Shown piece by piece: positions 46,189 through 55,250 of a DNA stretch of 64,000 nt (position 1 is the stretch's first letter; each line of letters begins with the position of its first letter). The position numbers were made by a program, and so were the translations under genes. The stretch lies in contig NZ_JAUOPH010000002.1 in NCBI RefSeq assembly GCF_030546935.1, positions 620,001 to 684,000 of the forward strand, in the 5' to 3' direction. The stretch is from Marinobacter sp. 2_MG-2023 (lineage in GTDB: Bacteria; Pseudomonadota; Gammaproteobacteria; Pseudomonadales; Oleiphilaceae). The notes below the pieces were generated by a model that worked only from the letters and a program-made list of their open reading frames with translations, had not been told where the DNA came from and ran no database searches.

Positions 46189-48687
46189 ATGCTCCCGATA
46201 AACCACATACTCCCAGAGCTTAAGCAAGCTCTGGAGCAGTCCACCACCGCCCTTCTGCAGGCGCCTCCGGGTGCTGGTAAGACTACCAGGGTACCCATGG
46301 CACTGCTGGATGCACCCTGGCTGCAGGGCCGTAAAATCCTGATGCTTGAACCGAGGCGGCTGGCAGCTCGCTCAGCGGCCAGATTCATGGCGACGCAACT
46401 GGGCGAGAAGCCCGGACAGACCGTTGGCTATCGGACGCGGCTGGATACCCAAGTATCCGGCGCGACGCGTATAGAAGTTGTCACCGAAGGGATTCTGACC
46501 CGGCTGATCCAGAACGATCCCATGCTGGAACAATACGCCGCTGTGCTGTTCGACGAGTTTCATGAGCGCTCCTTGCAGGCAGATCTTGGTTTAGCCTTGG
46601 TGCGGGAAACACAAGAAGCCTTGCGGGACGATCTGCGTGTACTGGTCATGTCCGCCACACTGGACACTGCGCCCATAGCCCGCCTGCTGGGAGATGTGCC
46701 CATATTAAGCAGCGAGGGCCGGGCGTTTCCGGTGGACGTATTGTATCGGCCCGCGCCCACTACACGTCGAAGTCCACGGCTGGTGGATCGGGTGGTGGCG
46801 GTGATTACCGATGCCCTGACACAGCAACCAGGTTCGGTGCTGGTGTTCCTTCCGGGTGCAGGGGAGATTCAGCGGGTGGCTCAGGCGCTGGCCGGGCAGT
46901 TAGCCTCGAACGTAATGGTTACGCCCTTGTATGGCAACCTCAAAGCCGCTGAACAGGATCTGGCCATTGCGCCGGCGGCCGAAGGCATTCGCAAAGTGGT
47001 GCTGGCCACCGCTATTGCTGAAACCAGCCTGACCATTGAGGGCGTGCGCGTTGTGGTGGACAGTGGCCTGCAGCGCCGCGCGGTGTTTGACCCCAACAGC
47101 GGCATGACCCGGCTGATCACCGGCCGGGTTTCAAAAGCTTCGGCAGAACAGCGCAAAGGGCGCGCCGGGCGAGTGGAACCGGGGGTGTGTTACCGGTTAT
47201 GGAGCGAATCCGAGCAGTTCGGGCTGTCGGAGTTTACGCCCCCGGAGATCCGTGAGGCAGATCTGGCCCCGCTGGTACTGGAACTGGCTCAATGGGGTGC
47301 CCGAACACCTGACAAGCTGGAGTGGATCGACCCTCCACCCCTCTCCCATTGGCATCAGGCCGTGGAATTGTTGCAGTGGCTGGATATGCTGGATGAGGAA
47401 GGCGCAATTACCGAGCACGGTAAAGTAGCTCGCGCCCTGAGCATTCACCCCAGGCTGGCGCATATGGTCATACTGGGGCGATCGCTGGGGTTGGGCCGGC
47501 TGGCGGCTGAGTTGGCCGCTTTGCTGGAAGATCGTGACCTGTTGGGCCCGGGTGCAGGTGCCGATATGCATGAACGCATTCGCGTACTTCGCGGTGAACG
47601 TGGCTCCCAGCGTATAGATACGCGTCGGTTGCAGGCACTGAACCAACAGGCAAAGCGTCTGACAGTCCCGGAAACTGGTGGAAAAAATTCAGAGGAAGAG
47701 ATTCCGGCGGCTACAGATGTCGGGCGCTTGTTAGCGCTCGCTTACCCTGATCGAGTTGGCAAACGGCGGCCGGGTGATACGCCACGATATCAACTCAGCA
47801 ATGGCAAAGGCGCTCTGTTGCGGGATGACGATGGGCTGGCACGACACGAGTGGCTGGTGGCAGCTGACCTGGATGGTAAAGCCAAAGAGGCAACCATTTA
47901 CCTGGCGGCGCCGGTAGATCTGCCGGTTCTGGAAAAGGATCTGGCTGCTCACATACGAGTAGAAGATGAGGCGGAATGGGATGATAAGCGCGGCACGGTG
48001 GTTGCCCGCAGAACCCGTCGGCTGGGCTCATTGCTTCTTGCAGAGAAACTCCTGGATAAAGTCTCCCCCGAGCTGATTCAGCAGGGCATTCTCAATGCAA
48101 TACGGCGGAAAGGGTTGGATAGCCTGCCCTGGACTTCCGAAGCCAGGCAGTGGCAGGCACGAGTTGCTTTGCTGGCCAAACACTTCCCCGGCCAATGGCC
48201 GGACGTCAGCGATCAGGTGCTGACAGAGTCGATGGAACAATGGCTTGCACCTTTCCTGACAGGCTTCCGCCGTTGGTCTGAACTGTCCCGGCTCAATCTG
48301 CAGCACGCTCTGAACAGTTTGCTGGAATATCCGCAACAGCAACAACTGGCAGAACTTGCTCCAACCGCACTGACTATTCCTACCGGTAGCTCCGTCAGCC
48401 TGGATTACACCGCTGAAAACGGCCCGGTTCTGGCGGCGAAACTACAGGCATTGTTCGGCTGGACAAAAACGCCGGAATTGGCCGGTGGTAAAGTGCCTGT
48501 GTTGGTTCACCTGCTTTCGCCGGCCCAACGACCGCTGGCGGTAACAGCGGATCTGGCCAGTTTCTGGTCAAACGTCTATCCACAGGTGCGAAAAGACACC
48601 CGGGGTCGCTATCCCAAACACCCCTGGCCAGAAGACCCGCTTACCGCCCTGGCTCAGCAGGGCGTCAAAAGAAAGCGGCCAGATTGA
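46189..48687 (+). CDS. hrpB: ATP-dependent helicase HrpB
   Basis: An 832-residue DExH-box helicase. Walker A is APPGAGKTT, motif II is LFDEFHERS (DEFH rather than DEAH, normal in HrpB), motif III is MSATLD, motif VI is QRKGRAGRVEPGVCYR. HA2 and the HrpB C-terminal domain follow (to about 825). Length is typical (E. coli 809-824). RNA substrate and cellular role are poorly known. Its stop directly abuts the stop of the convergent DUF6746 gene. Confidence 0.95.
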   Translation: MLPINHILPELKQALEQSTTALLQAPPGAGKTTRVPMALLDAPWLQGRKILMLEPRRLAARSAARFMATQLGEKPGQTVGYRTRLDTQVSGATRIEVVTEGILTRLIQNDPMLEQYAAVLFDEFHERSLQADLGLALVRETQEALRDDLRVLVMSATLDTAPIARLLGDVPILSSEGRAFPVDVLYRPAPTTRRSPRLVDRVVAVITDALTQQPGSVLVFLPGAGEIQRVAQALAGQLASNVMVTPLYGNLKAAEQDLAIAPAAEGIRKVVLATAIAETSLTIEGVRVVVDSGLQRRAVFDPNSGMTRLITGRVSKASAEQRKGRAGRVEPGVCYRLWSESEQFGLSEFTPPEIREADLAPLVLELAQWGARTPDKLEWIDPPPLSHWHQAVELLQWLDMLDEEGAITEHGKVARALSIHPRLAHMVILGRSLGLGRLAAELAALLEDRDLLGPGAGADMHERIRVLRGERGSQRIDTRRLQALNQQAKRLTVPETGGKNSEEEIPAATDVGRLLALAYPDRVGKRRPGDTPRYQLSNGKGALLRDDDGLARHEWLVAADLDGKAKEATIYLAAPVDLPVLEKDLAAHIRVEDEAEWDDKRGTVVARRTRRLGSLLLAEKLLDKVSPELIQQGILNAIRRKGLDSLPWTSEARQWQARVALLAKHFPGQWPDVSDQVLTESMEQWLAPFLTGFRRWSELSRLNLQHALNSLLEYPQQQQLAELAPTALTIPTGSSVSLDYTAENGPVLAAKLQALFGWTKTPELAGGKVPVLVHLLSPAQRPLAVTADLASFWSNVYPQVRKDTRGRYPKHPWPEDPLTALAQQGVKRKRPD

Positions 48688-49056
48688 TTACTTTACGATT
48701 TTCCGGCTATTGACCAGGTACTCTTTGCCGGCGGAACGCACGGTATCCGGATCGGCGTGTTCTGAGGCCTTGTGGACTTTCTCCAGTGTTTCCTCAAGCT
48801 CGTCGATTTCGTCATCGAGTTTCTGCAGGGCGTTTTCCAGAGTATAGGTAAGCTGATGCACTTCGTGCATGGCTTCCGGAGAGAGGTCGCCAGCCAGAAC
48901 TTCTTCCAACTTTTGATTGTATTCTGAAAAGTTACTCACTGCCTGTTCAAGGGTGTTTGCAGCTTTGCCTTTGAAATGATCTGTGTCGCTTGCAAGTGCG
49001 GGTAAGGCAATCAGCAGCGAGGCGGTGATTGCAGAAATGTTTCGAAGGATTGTCAT
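48688..49056 (-). CDS. DUF6746 family periplasmic helical protein
   Basis: A 122-residue exported protein. Signal peptide to about residue 22 (PALAS), then an all-helical mature part of about 100 residues that is strongly charged, with heptad-like KLDDEIDELEETLEKV suggesting a coiled coil. The size and pattern resemble the DUF6746 group and, loosely, small four-helix cytochrome-b562-like bundles, but no haem-binding Met/His pair is evident. A Fur-box-like sequence lies 34 bases upstream of its start. Function unknown. Confidence 0.72.
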   Translation of the reverse strand: MTILRNISAITASLLIALPALASDTDHFKGKAANTLEQAVSNFSEYNQKLEEVLAGDLSPEAMHEVHQLTYTLENALQKLDDEIDELEETLEKVHKASEHADPDTVRSAGKEYLVNSRKIVK

Positions 49057-49089
49057 GGCATGTCTCCGGAATCAGTTAAGCGTTAATGT

Positions 49090-49108
49090 AATGCGAATTG
49101 TTATCAAT
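49090..49108. promoter_or_regulatory. Fur-box-like palindrome
   Basis: AATGCGAATTGTTATCAAT matches the consensus form AATGATAATNATTATCATT at 14 of 18 defined positions. It lies between the divergent DUF6746 gene and the ATP-grasp gene. Iron control of either gene is inference; single Fur-like matches in AT-rich gaps can be fortuitous. Confidence 0.4.
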
Positions 49109-49213
49109 TAGGTTCGTTATAACCATGACCCTTATCAAGTTGCTGATATAATGCTTGCGCTCAAACTGAAACTGCATAAAATTTGCACACTTTGGTCAGC
49201 GCGAACACCGCTC

Positions 49214-50035
49214 ATGAAATCCGTATCGTTTAACATTTTCCGTACCCTCGGCTTTCCTGACACGACCGTACTCAAGCCCGAGCATTTCCTGCGCCACAAG
49301 GAACTACTACGCGAGGCTGATTGGGTGTTGTTTCCCGAATACTGGCAGCTCAATGCTCTGGTTCATGGCTTGAAGTGTCGGGTTTTTCCGAGCGTTGCAA
49401 GCTATCGTATCGGCCATGACAAAGTTGAAATGACCCGGGCTTTTGAGGCGGTCGCGCCGGAGCATATTCCCTGGACAATCATCGAGGCCAACGGCCCCCA
49501 GGAGCGCGAGCATATCTGGAGTGTTATGGCGCTGCCCTTTGTGGCGAAGTTGCCGAAGGCCAGCATGGGCGAAGGCGTTTGGCTGATTGAAACCCTTGCT
49601 GACTGGCGCGAATATTGCGACCGCACAGAGGTTTTGTACGTTCAGGAGTATTTGCCGCTGGATCGCGACGCGCGCGTTGTGGTGGTGGGCGAGAAAGTCG
49701 TAACTGCCTACTGGCGAACTCAGGCTGATCAGGGTTTTTACAACAACGTGTCAAAGGGCGGCAGGATAGACAACAGCCCTGTACCTGCCGTAATGACTGA
49801 TCTTGCGCTCCGGCTTGCAGGTGATCTGGAAGTGGATCACGCCGGTTTTGATATTGCGCTGGTGGAGGGCCACCCGTACGTACTGGAGTTCAACCGCTTG
49901 TTCGGTAACCAGGGCCTCGGCCAGGGTAGCGACCTTAAGGACGCCATCCTGGCATATCTTCAGCAACAGAGCGAACCTCGGGACCCAGGTGGCTCCAATG
50001 CTCCCGAGCCACTTCAACCACTAATAGCGGTATGA
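49214..50035 (+). CDS. RimK-like ATP-grasp protein
   Basis: A 273-residue cytosolic ATP-grasp enzyme. The ATP-grasp core occupies about residues 75-245: nucleotide-binding Lys in LPFVAKLPKASMGEGVWL with a Gly-rich loop, YVQEYLPLDRDARVVVVGEKV, and the metal-binding FDIALVEGHPYVLEFNRLFG ending (Glu and Asn). Such enzymes ligate amino acids to proteins, peptides or small molecules. No partner is obvious. The ATG at 49214 is the first conserved one but has no good ribosome-binding site; a frame extension to 49151 exists. Confidence 0.8.
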   Translation: MKSVSFNIFRTLGFPDTTVLKPEHFLRHKELLREADWVLFPEYWQLNALVHGLKCRVFPSVASYRIGHDKVEMTRAFEAVAPEHIPWTIIEANGPQEREHIWSVMALPFVAKLPKASMGEGVWLIETLADWREYCDRTEVLYVQEYLPLDRDARVVVVGEKVVTAYWRTQADQGFYNNVSKGGRIDNSPVPAVMTDLALRLAGDLEVDHAGFDIALVEGHPYVLEFNRLFGNQGLGQGSDLKDAILAYLQQQSEPRDPGGSNAPEPLQPLIAV

Positions 50036-50066
50036 GTGTCAGGGGACTGCAGTCGCTTCGCCCCGG

Positions 50067-52421
50067 CTACAGATTCTTGTAGCGGTTGATATCGAAAATG
50101 CCCGCCTGTAAGGGCTGATGCTCTAACTGCCAGGCCGTGATATCGTGAAGAATCTCCCAGAACTGTCTGTGAGTGCGGCGCACACCCCAGACGCCAACCA
50201 GGGCTTCGAAGCTTTTCGGCTCCTCGGCTTTCAGGCCTTTCATCCGGTCTTTGAACAGCCCCAGTTGTGATGCCGGAATGTCGAACATAAAGTTCGGGTA
50301 ACTGCCGATGATGCCCGGGTAGATGGTCAGTTTATCGTTCTCCGGCTGGTAACGTAGGTCCTCTCCCAGCAGAAAGGCGACGTTGCTGTGGGCTCGGTCG
50401 CGAATGACGGTGTACACCGTGCGCTCGCCTTCCTCGTTATAGACCCGAATGAAAGTAACGTCGGGCAGATAGGTGATAGCTGGCAGGAATTCGGCTCGGG
50501 TTGCGGCCAGCTCTGACAGCATCGTATCTGCATTGCGGACCCATTCCGGTTCGTCTTCACGGCCACAATCACTGCCCCCGCAACGGTTTATCGGGTCATC
50601 CGACTCTGCGTTCAATTCACTGAAGTTAAGTAGCAGGCGCGCTCCCAGCTCTTCGTTGAAAGCAGAGGTTGCATACCGCACCTGGGAGGGGGCGGTTTCG
50701 TCCATGCTGGCATAGCTGTAATCGAGTTTCAGCTCACCAGCACCCTGGTACCAATTGCGCAAAACCCGATTGCGCTCCCCTGGTGGCACAAGGCGCAAAT
50801 AGTCCTGCTCACCACCATTGCGGATCAGATCGAAATAGAGGCGCGTCTGGGCCTGATGAGCCACATTGCCAAATACATCGAAATTCACCACGAGTTCGTA
50901 GTAGGTGCGCTCAAACAGAGGGTAATCCATCCACCAGCTGGTAAGTGGTACCTGCCCGATCAGCCCACGCTGGACAGAGGCATTGTCGTGATGGCGGAAA
51001 ACAGTCAGCAAGGCGTTCGTATTGTCACCGTCGCCATCCCAGATGTAGTCGAGTGAGGCTCCTTTAGGGTAGGCCTCACGGTAGGCGCTGTTTCGCAATT
51101 CATGGTAGCGGTTGCGCTTGCCTTTATATTCGCTCCAGTTCTCGCCCAGATCCAGCAGTGCGTTGTCTTGCCCGGGCAGTGCCAGTAGTGGTGTTACTTT
51201 GTCGCGGTACTCCGCATTGGTTATGTAAAGATCATTCTCCGGGTCATGGTAAGTCACCCAGAAATGGTCACGGATCACATCGGTGGCAATCTGACCACGG
51301 CATACCGGCCCGCGAATGAATGTGCGGGTAAAGTACTCTGCGTTATCCAGCATGAACTGGTAACGGGCCTTTGCCGGAATATCGGCAAACGTGGCGAAGG
51401 GGTTGGCGCGGCTTTCCTGGCTGTAGTCGGGCACGGTTTCCACCTGCCAGTCACCTGCTTCGAACAATTCCCGGGTACGCTCAAACTTTTCTTCGCCAAA
51501 AGCAAAGGTGATATGACGTTTGTGTACGATGCTGCCGGCGACCGGGCGCAGTCGGTAATACACCTGAGATTTCGGGTCATCGTTGGGGCGGCGGGTTGCA
51601 ATCATGTCGATGGGTGTGCCCGGCGCTGTGCGGGAGCGTACAACCTCAAAGAAACGGGTTTCTGCACCCTCGTCTTCGAAGTACAAGTGTGCAAGATAAA
51701 GGTGTTCATAGACCCAGCGACTGACCAGTTGCTGTCGTAGGCTGCCGTCGTTGAGCCAGGTCTCCCAGCGCTGGATGTGATTCCGCTCGGCTTCGTTAAC
51801 CCGGGTCACTAACGGGCTGATAGCGCCGCCCTGGTTGAGCCAGCCAGTTAGCGTGGCATATTCGTCGTCAGTCAGGCCGGTAACGGCTAAAGGCATACCC
51901 TCATAGGGGTGGTCGCTGGCGTAGTCTGAGAAGTCGGCATTGCTGACACATTGATTGGCGCGTGACAGCCCGAGCTCTATGTCTTCGGGCAGTTTGCTGT
52001 TGGGTGCAAATTCATATTCTTTGCCCAGGCGGATCATGTTTTCGAAAAGGCTGCGGGTCTGGTCACCACGGGCGAGTACGGAGTAGAAACCCTTATCTCG
52101 CCACTGCTGTTCTGTCTGGGCGTCGATACCCAGGCGTGTGGGTGCTTGAGCGTCCAGACGGGCGCCGTTATATACGGAGTCTTTGTGAGCGCCGCGAATC
52201 AGGCCGTCGGAGTACTCCATTTTCAGCTGGCAGGGCGCATCAAAGCAGCTGTGGCAGGCGAGGCATTTGGCTTCGACTATGGGGCGCACGTCTTCGTTGA
52301 AGCTGACCGGCTGTTGGGTTGCTGTGGGCAGCGCCTGTTTGAAGGTGGGCGGCGTGGTGTTTTCGGCACAGCCGGCGAGGAACAGCAGGGTAATCAGTGC
52401 TGCTGTGATGAGTCGCGCCAT
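50067..52421 (-). CDS. cti: fatty acid cis/trans isomerase
   Basis: A 784-residue exported haem protein. The N-terminus is lipoprotein-like (LLFLAGCAE) and leads to a periplasmic location. The c-type haem motif is in EAKCLACHSCFD (Cys-x2-Cys-His) near residue 55. Cti converts cis-unsaturated phospholipid acyl chains to trans, rigidifying the membrane after solvent, salt or temperature stress, and is known from Pseudomonas and Vibrio. Length matches P. putida Cti (about 766). It is monocistronic, with hairpin copy 4 upstream. Confidence 0.95.
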   Translation of the reverse strand: MARLITAALITLLFLAGCAENTTPPTFKQALPTATQQPVSFNEDVRPIVEAKCLACHSCFDAPCQLKMEYSDGLIRGAHKDSVYNGARLDAQAPTRLGIDAQTEQQWRDKGFYSVLARGDQTRSLFENMIRLGKEYEFAPNSKLPEDIELGLSRANQCVSNADFSDYASDHPYEGMPLAVTGLTDDEYATLTGWLNQGGAISPLVTRVNEAERNHIQRWETWLNDGSLRQQLVSRWVYEHLYLAHLYFEDEGAETRFFEVVRSRTAPGTPIDMIATRRPNDDPKSQVYYRLRPVAGSIVHKRHITFAFGEEKFERTRELFEAGDWQVETVPDYSQESRANPFATFADIPAKARYQFMLDNAEYFTRTFIRGPVCRGQIATDVIRDHFWVTYHDPENDLYITNAEYRDKVTPLLALPGQDNALLDLGENWSEYKGKRNRYHELRNSAYREAYPKGASLDYIWDGDGDNTNALLTVFRHHDNASVQRGLIGQVPLTSWWMDYPLFERTYYELVVNFDVFGNVAHQAQTRLYFDLIRNGGEQDYLRLVPPGERNRVLRNWYQGAGELKLDYSYASMDETAPSQVRYATSAFNEELGARLLLNFSELNAESDDPINRCGGSDCGREDEPEWVRNADTMLSELAATRAEFLPAITYLPDVTFIRVYNEEGERTVYTVIRDRAHSNVAFLLGEDLRYQPENDKLTIYPGIIGSYPNFMFDIPASQLGLFKDRMKGLKAEEPKSFEALVGVWGVRRTHRQFWEILHDITAWQLEHQPLQAGIFDINRYKNL

Positions 52422-52514
52422 TGGGGGATCCTGTGATTGTCGTTTTGTGATGGGGAATTATAGAGGGTTTGGTTGGGGTTCGCTAAGGCCCATTGTGGGA
52501 GTGGGCAGCAGGCC

Positions 52515-52584
52515 GGGAAGACTTTTGCTCTGGGAAAAACAACTCGCTTCGCTCAGACATTTTTCCCGGCGCAAAAGTCTTCCC
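52515..52584 (+). repeat. loop-conserved hairpin element, copy 4
   Basis: The outer arms GGGAAGACTTTTGC (52515-52528) and GCAAAAGTCTTCCC (52571-52584) pair perfectly over 14 bp. The inner stem is GGGAAAAA (52532-52539) with TTTTTCCC (52560-52567). The loop 52540-52559 is CAACTCGCTTCGCTCAGACA. It is the only copy between divergent gene starts (cti and the decarboxylase), so it is not simply at a gene end. The 327-base gap 52422-52748 holds nothing else that I recognise apart from AGGAGGG at 52731 before the decarboxylase. Confidence 0.88.
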
Positions 52585-52748
52585 AGCCCGCTTCCGGTCG
52601 GCCATTGGAGGTTTCTCATCAAAGTTTGGGAAATGGGTAGATATGCTCATATCTGAGGGGGGAGAAAAGCCCGATTATCGCGATTATTGTCGGGGCCATT
52701 CTGGCGCCGGCGCCCAAGCTGTATTCCCTCAGGAGGGACACACCATCA

Positions 52749-53924
52749 ATGACCGAGTCAGCCAACGCTAACATCGCAGATTACTACACCGCCGAGACCT
52801 TTAACCGGATCAAAGCGTTTGCAGATACCAAAGAGACACCGTTTGTGGTGATTGATACCGCCACTATCGATCGGCAGTACGATGAGTTGGTGGAAGGTTT
52901 CCCCTATGCCAATGTCTATTACGCGGTGAAGGCCAATCCGGCTCCCCAGGTTCTGACCATGCTGCGGGACAAGGGTGCGAGTTTTGATATTGCGTCGGTG
53001 TATGAGTTGGAAAAGGTGATGGGGCTGGGCGTGACCGGCGACCGGATCAGCTATGGCAACACCATCAAGAAGGCGCAGGATATTCGCACTTTCTATGAGA
53101 AGGGTGTGCGTATGTTTGCCACGGACTCCGAGGCAGATTTGCGTAACATTGCCAAGGCGGCTCCCGGTTCAAGGGTGTACGTGCGCATTCTGACTGATGG
53201 CACGCAAACGGCAGATTGGCCGCTCTCGCGCAAATTTGGCTGCGAGAATGATATGGCCATGGATCTGCTGATTCTCGCTCGTGATCTGGGCCTGGTGCCC
53301 TACGGTGTGTCATTCCACGTGGGCTCCCAGCAGCGCGAAATCGGTGCCTGGGACTCGGCTCTGAATAAGGTGAAGGTCATTTTCGAGCGTCTGAAAGAAG
53401 AAGACGGTATCGAGTTGAAGATGATCAATATGGGTGGTGGTTTTCCAGCTAATTACATCAACCGGACCAATGAGTTGGGTGTGTATGCGTCTGAGATCAC
53501 GCGGTTCCTGAAGGAAGACTTTGGCGATGATCTGCCTGAGATCATTATCGAGCCAGGCCGGTCGCTGATTTCCAACGCAGGCGTGCTGGTGAGCGAGGTG
53601 GTTTTGATCGCCCGTAAGTCCCGTACGGCTTTGCACCGTTGGGTATTTACTGATGTGGGCAAGTTCAATGGGCTGATTGAAACGCTGGATGAAGCGATTA
53701 AATTCCCCATCTGGACGGACAAAAAAGGTGAAGGTGAGGATTGCGTGGTTGCGGGACCTACCTGCGATAGCGCCGACATAATGTACGAGCATCACAAATA
53801 CCCGCTGCCGTTGAATTTGGCTATCGGTGACCGAATGTACTGGCTGTCCACGGGGGCTTACACAACAACATACAGCGCCGTGGAGTTCAACGGATTCCCG
53901 CCGTTAAAGGACTACTATATCTAA
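52749..53924 (+). CDS. fold-III PLP-dependent ornithine/lysine-type decarboxylase
   Basis: A 391-residue cytosolic alanine-racemase-fold decarboxylase. The PLP Lys61 lies in YYAVKANP, phosphate-binding residues are in GGGFP and EPGRSLISNAG, and the substrate-side Cys is in GPTCDSADIM. The length and the FHVGSQ motif match the eukaryotic-like ODC group, which makes putrescine from ornithine or cadaverine from lysine. Exact substrate cannot be read from sequence. The gene is monocistronic, flanked by hairpin copies 4 and 5. Confidence 0.9.
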   Translation: MTESANANIADYYTAETFNRIKAFADTKETPFVVIDTATIDRQYDELVEGFPYANVYYAVKANPAPQVLTMLRDKGASFDIASVYELEKVMGLGVTGDRISYGNTIKKAQDIRTFYEKGVRMFATDSEADLRNIAKAAPGSRVYVRILTDGTQTADWPLSRKFGCENDMAMDLLILARDLGLVPYGVSFHVGSQQREIGAWDSALNKVKVIFERLKEEDGIELKMINMGGGFPANYINRTNELGVYASEITRFLKEDFGDDLPEIIIEPGRSLISNAGVLVSEVVLIARKSRTALHRWVFTDVGKFNGLIETLDEAIKFPIWTDKKGEGEDCVVAGPTCDSADIMYEHHKYPLPLNLAIGDRMYWLSTGAYTTTYSAVEFNGFPPLKDYYI

Positions 53925-53945
53925 AGTTCGAAGGCCGGGGTGTGA

Positions 53946-54014
53946 GGGTGTCTTTTCCGCCGGGAAAAAATGTCTGAGCGCAGCGAGTTGTTTTTCCCAG
54001 AAGAAAAGACACCC
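53946..54014 (-). repeat. loop-conserved hairpin element, copy 5 (inverse orientation)
   Basis: The outer arms GGGTGTCTTTTC (53946-53957) and GAAAAGACACCC (54003-54014) pair perfectly. With three G-U-type mismatches the pairing extends outward to about 25 bp (from about 53933). The inner stem is GGGAAAAA (53962-53969) with TTTTTCCC (53991-53998). The loop 53970-53990 is ATGTCTGAGCGCAGCGAGTT plus G, the reverse complement of the copy 3 loop. It lies between the convergent ends of the decarboxylase and MFS genes. Confidence 0.88.
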
Positions 54015-54053
54015 CCGCACCCCAGCCCTGCACCATCGATCTTAGGCAGGGCT

Positions 54054-55244
54054 TTATTGACGTTGAAGGTTAAGTTTGACCGCTATAGGAAAGGCAAGTA
54101 CGCCGTAGGCAATCATTACCGCTATGGCGTGTGTTACGTCGCCAGTCCAGTCTGATACCAGACCCCCCAGCATGGGCACGGTGAACGCCAGAGTATAGCC
54201 CACCAGAAAGTTGCCGGCGGATAGCCGACCGGTTTCGTTGGCTGGCACCAGTAGCGGCGGCAATGCCACCAACATGATCAGCATTATGCCAGCGGTGAGA
54301 CTCATGACTGTCGCGCTGGCAATTGCCCACCATCCGGTAAATAACAGCATTCCTATCGTGCCCAGCAGGCTGAGCATCAGCACGGTGATTAGTGGTGCCT
54401 TTCTGCCTACCCAATAGCGGGCCATTTTCAGCATCAACAGTGACGCAATCACCTGAGCAAAGTTGTACCAGAACAGGGCTTTGGTAAGGTTATCAAACTC
54501 GCCTCTTTGCTCCAGTAACGCGCCCATATAGGAATTTACGCCGAAGAACAGGGAGCCGGATACGCCAAGTAGCAGGCCAAGTTTCAGAGTAAGCGGGTTT
54601 TTCCAATCCGGTAGCCAGGCAACTTTTCGGATGGGCCGCGCCAGGTCACGCTTGGGCAGGAACAATGCTGCGGCGACCAACAATGCGGGTAATGACCAGG
54701 CCAGCATGGTGGCGCGCCAGCTGTTTTCCAGCAACGGCATGATTACAGGCAGGGTGATGCCGGCGCCGATGAATTCGCCCATCAGCATGCCGTTCATGTA
54801 GATGGCAGACCCGAGCGCCAGGTGTTTTGGCTCCAGCCATCGTGGCAGCAGTGCAGGTAATGCGGGCTGCATCATGGCAATGCCAATGCCCATAACGGCG
54901 CTGGTGAGCAGTAATGTGGTGGTGTCTGGCGCCAGGCCGCGGCCGGCGGAGCCGATGACCATGACTAATATCGCAAGGGCGAGTGTATTCCGGGGACCTA
55001 TGCGTGATATCGACAGGGAGCCGGGCATGGCGCCTACGGCAAGCATCAGGATGGGCAGCGTGGTCAGCGCGCCGGTGAGGGTCTGGGAGAGTGCCAGTTC
55101 ATCACCGATAAACGGCGCCAGCGGTGGCGCAATCAGTATCGGGATGCGCAAGTAAACCCCGGCGAGCCAAAGTAAAACCGCCACCGGCAGCAGGCTTGCT
55201 GGCGATGGCGTTACTGGTGCTGCGGGGTGTTCAGCAATAGACAA
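54054..55244 (-). CDS. MFS transporter, CynX/NimT-like
   Basis: A 396-residue inner-membrane carrier with twelve hydrophobic segments in two halves (break around residue 200, PKRDLARPIRK). The sequence ALSQTLTGALTTLPIL followed by GAMPGSLSISRIGPRNTLAL is typical of the CynX/NimT branch (cyanate/nitroimidazole names; substrates are mostly unknown). It starts six bases after the ectC stop in the same direction, so the two are almost certainly co-expressed. This suggests transport of an ectoine-related compound, but that is inference. Confidence 0.83.
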   Translation of the reverse strand: MSIAEHPAAPVTPSPASLLPVAVLLWLAGVYLRIPILIAPPLAPFIGDELALSQTLTGALTTLPILMLAVGAMPGSLSISRIGPRNTLALAILVMVIGSAGRGLAPDTTTLLLTSAVMGIGIAMMQPALPALLPRWLEPKHLALGSAIYMNGMLMGEFIGAGITLPVIMPLLENSWRATMLAWSLPALLVAAALFLPKRDLARPIRKVAWLPDWKNPLTLKLGLLLGVSGSLFFGVNSYMGALLEQRGEFDNLTKALFWYNFAQVIASLLMLKMARYWVGRKAPLITVLMLSLLGTIGMLLFTGWWAIASATVMSLTAGIMLIMLVALPPLLVPANETGRLSAGNFLVGYTLAFTVPMLGGLVSDWTGDVTHAIAVMIAYGVLAFPIAVKLNLQRQ

Positions 55245-55250
55245 GAATGA

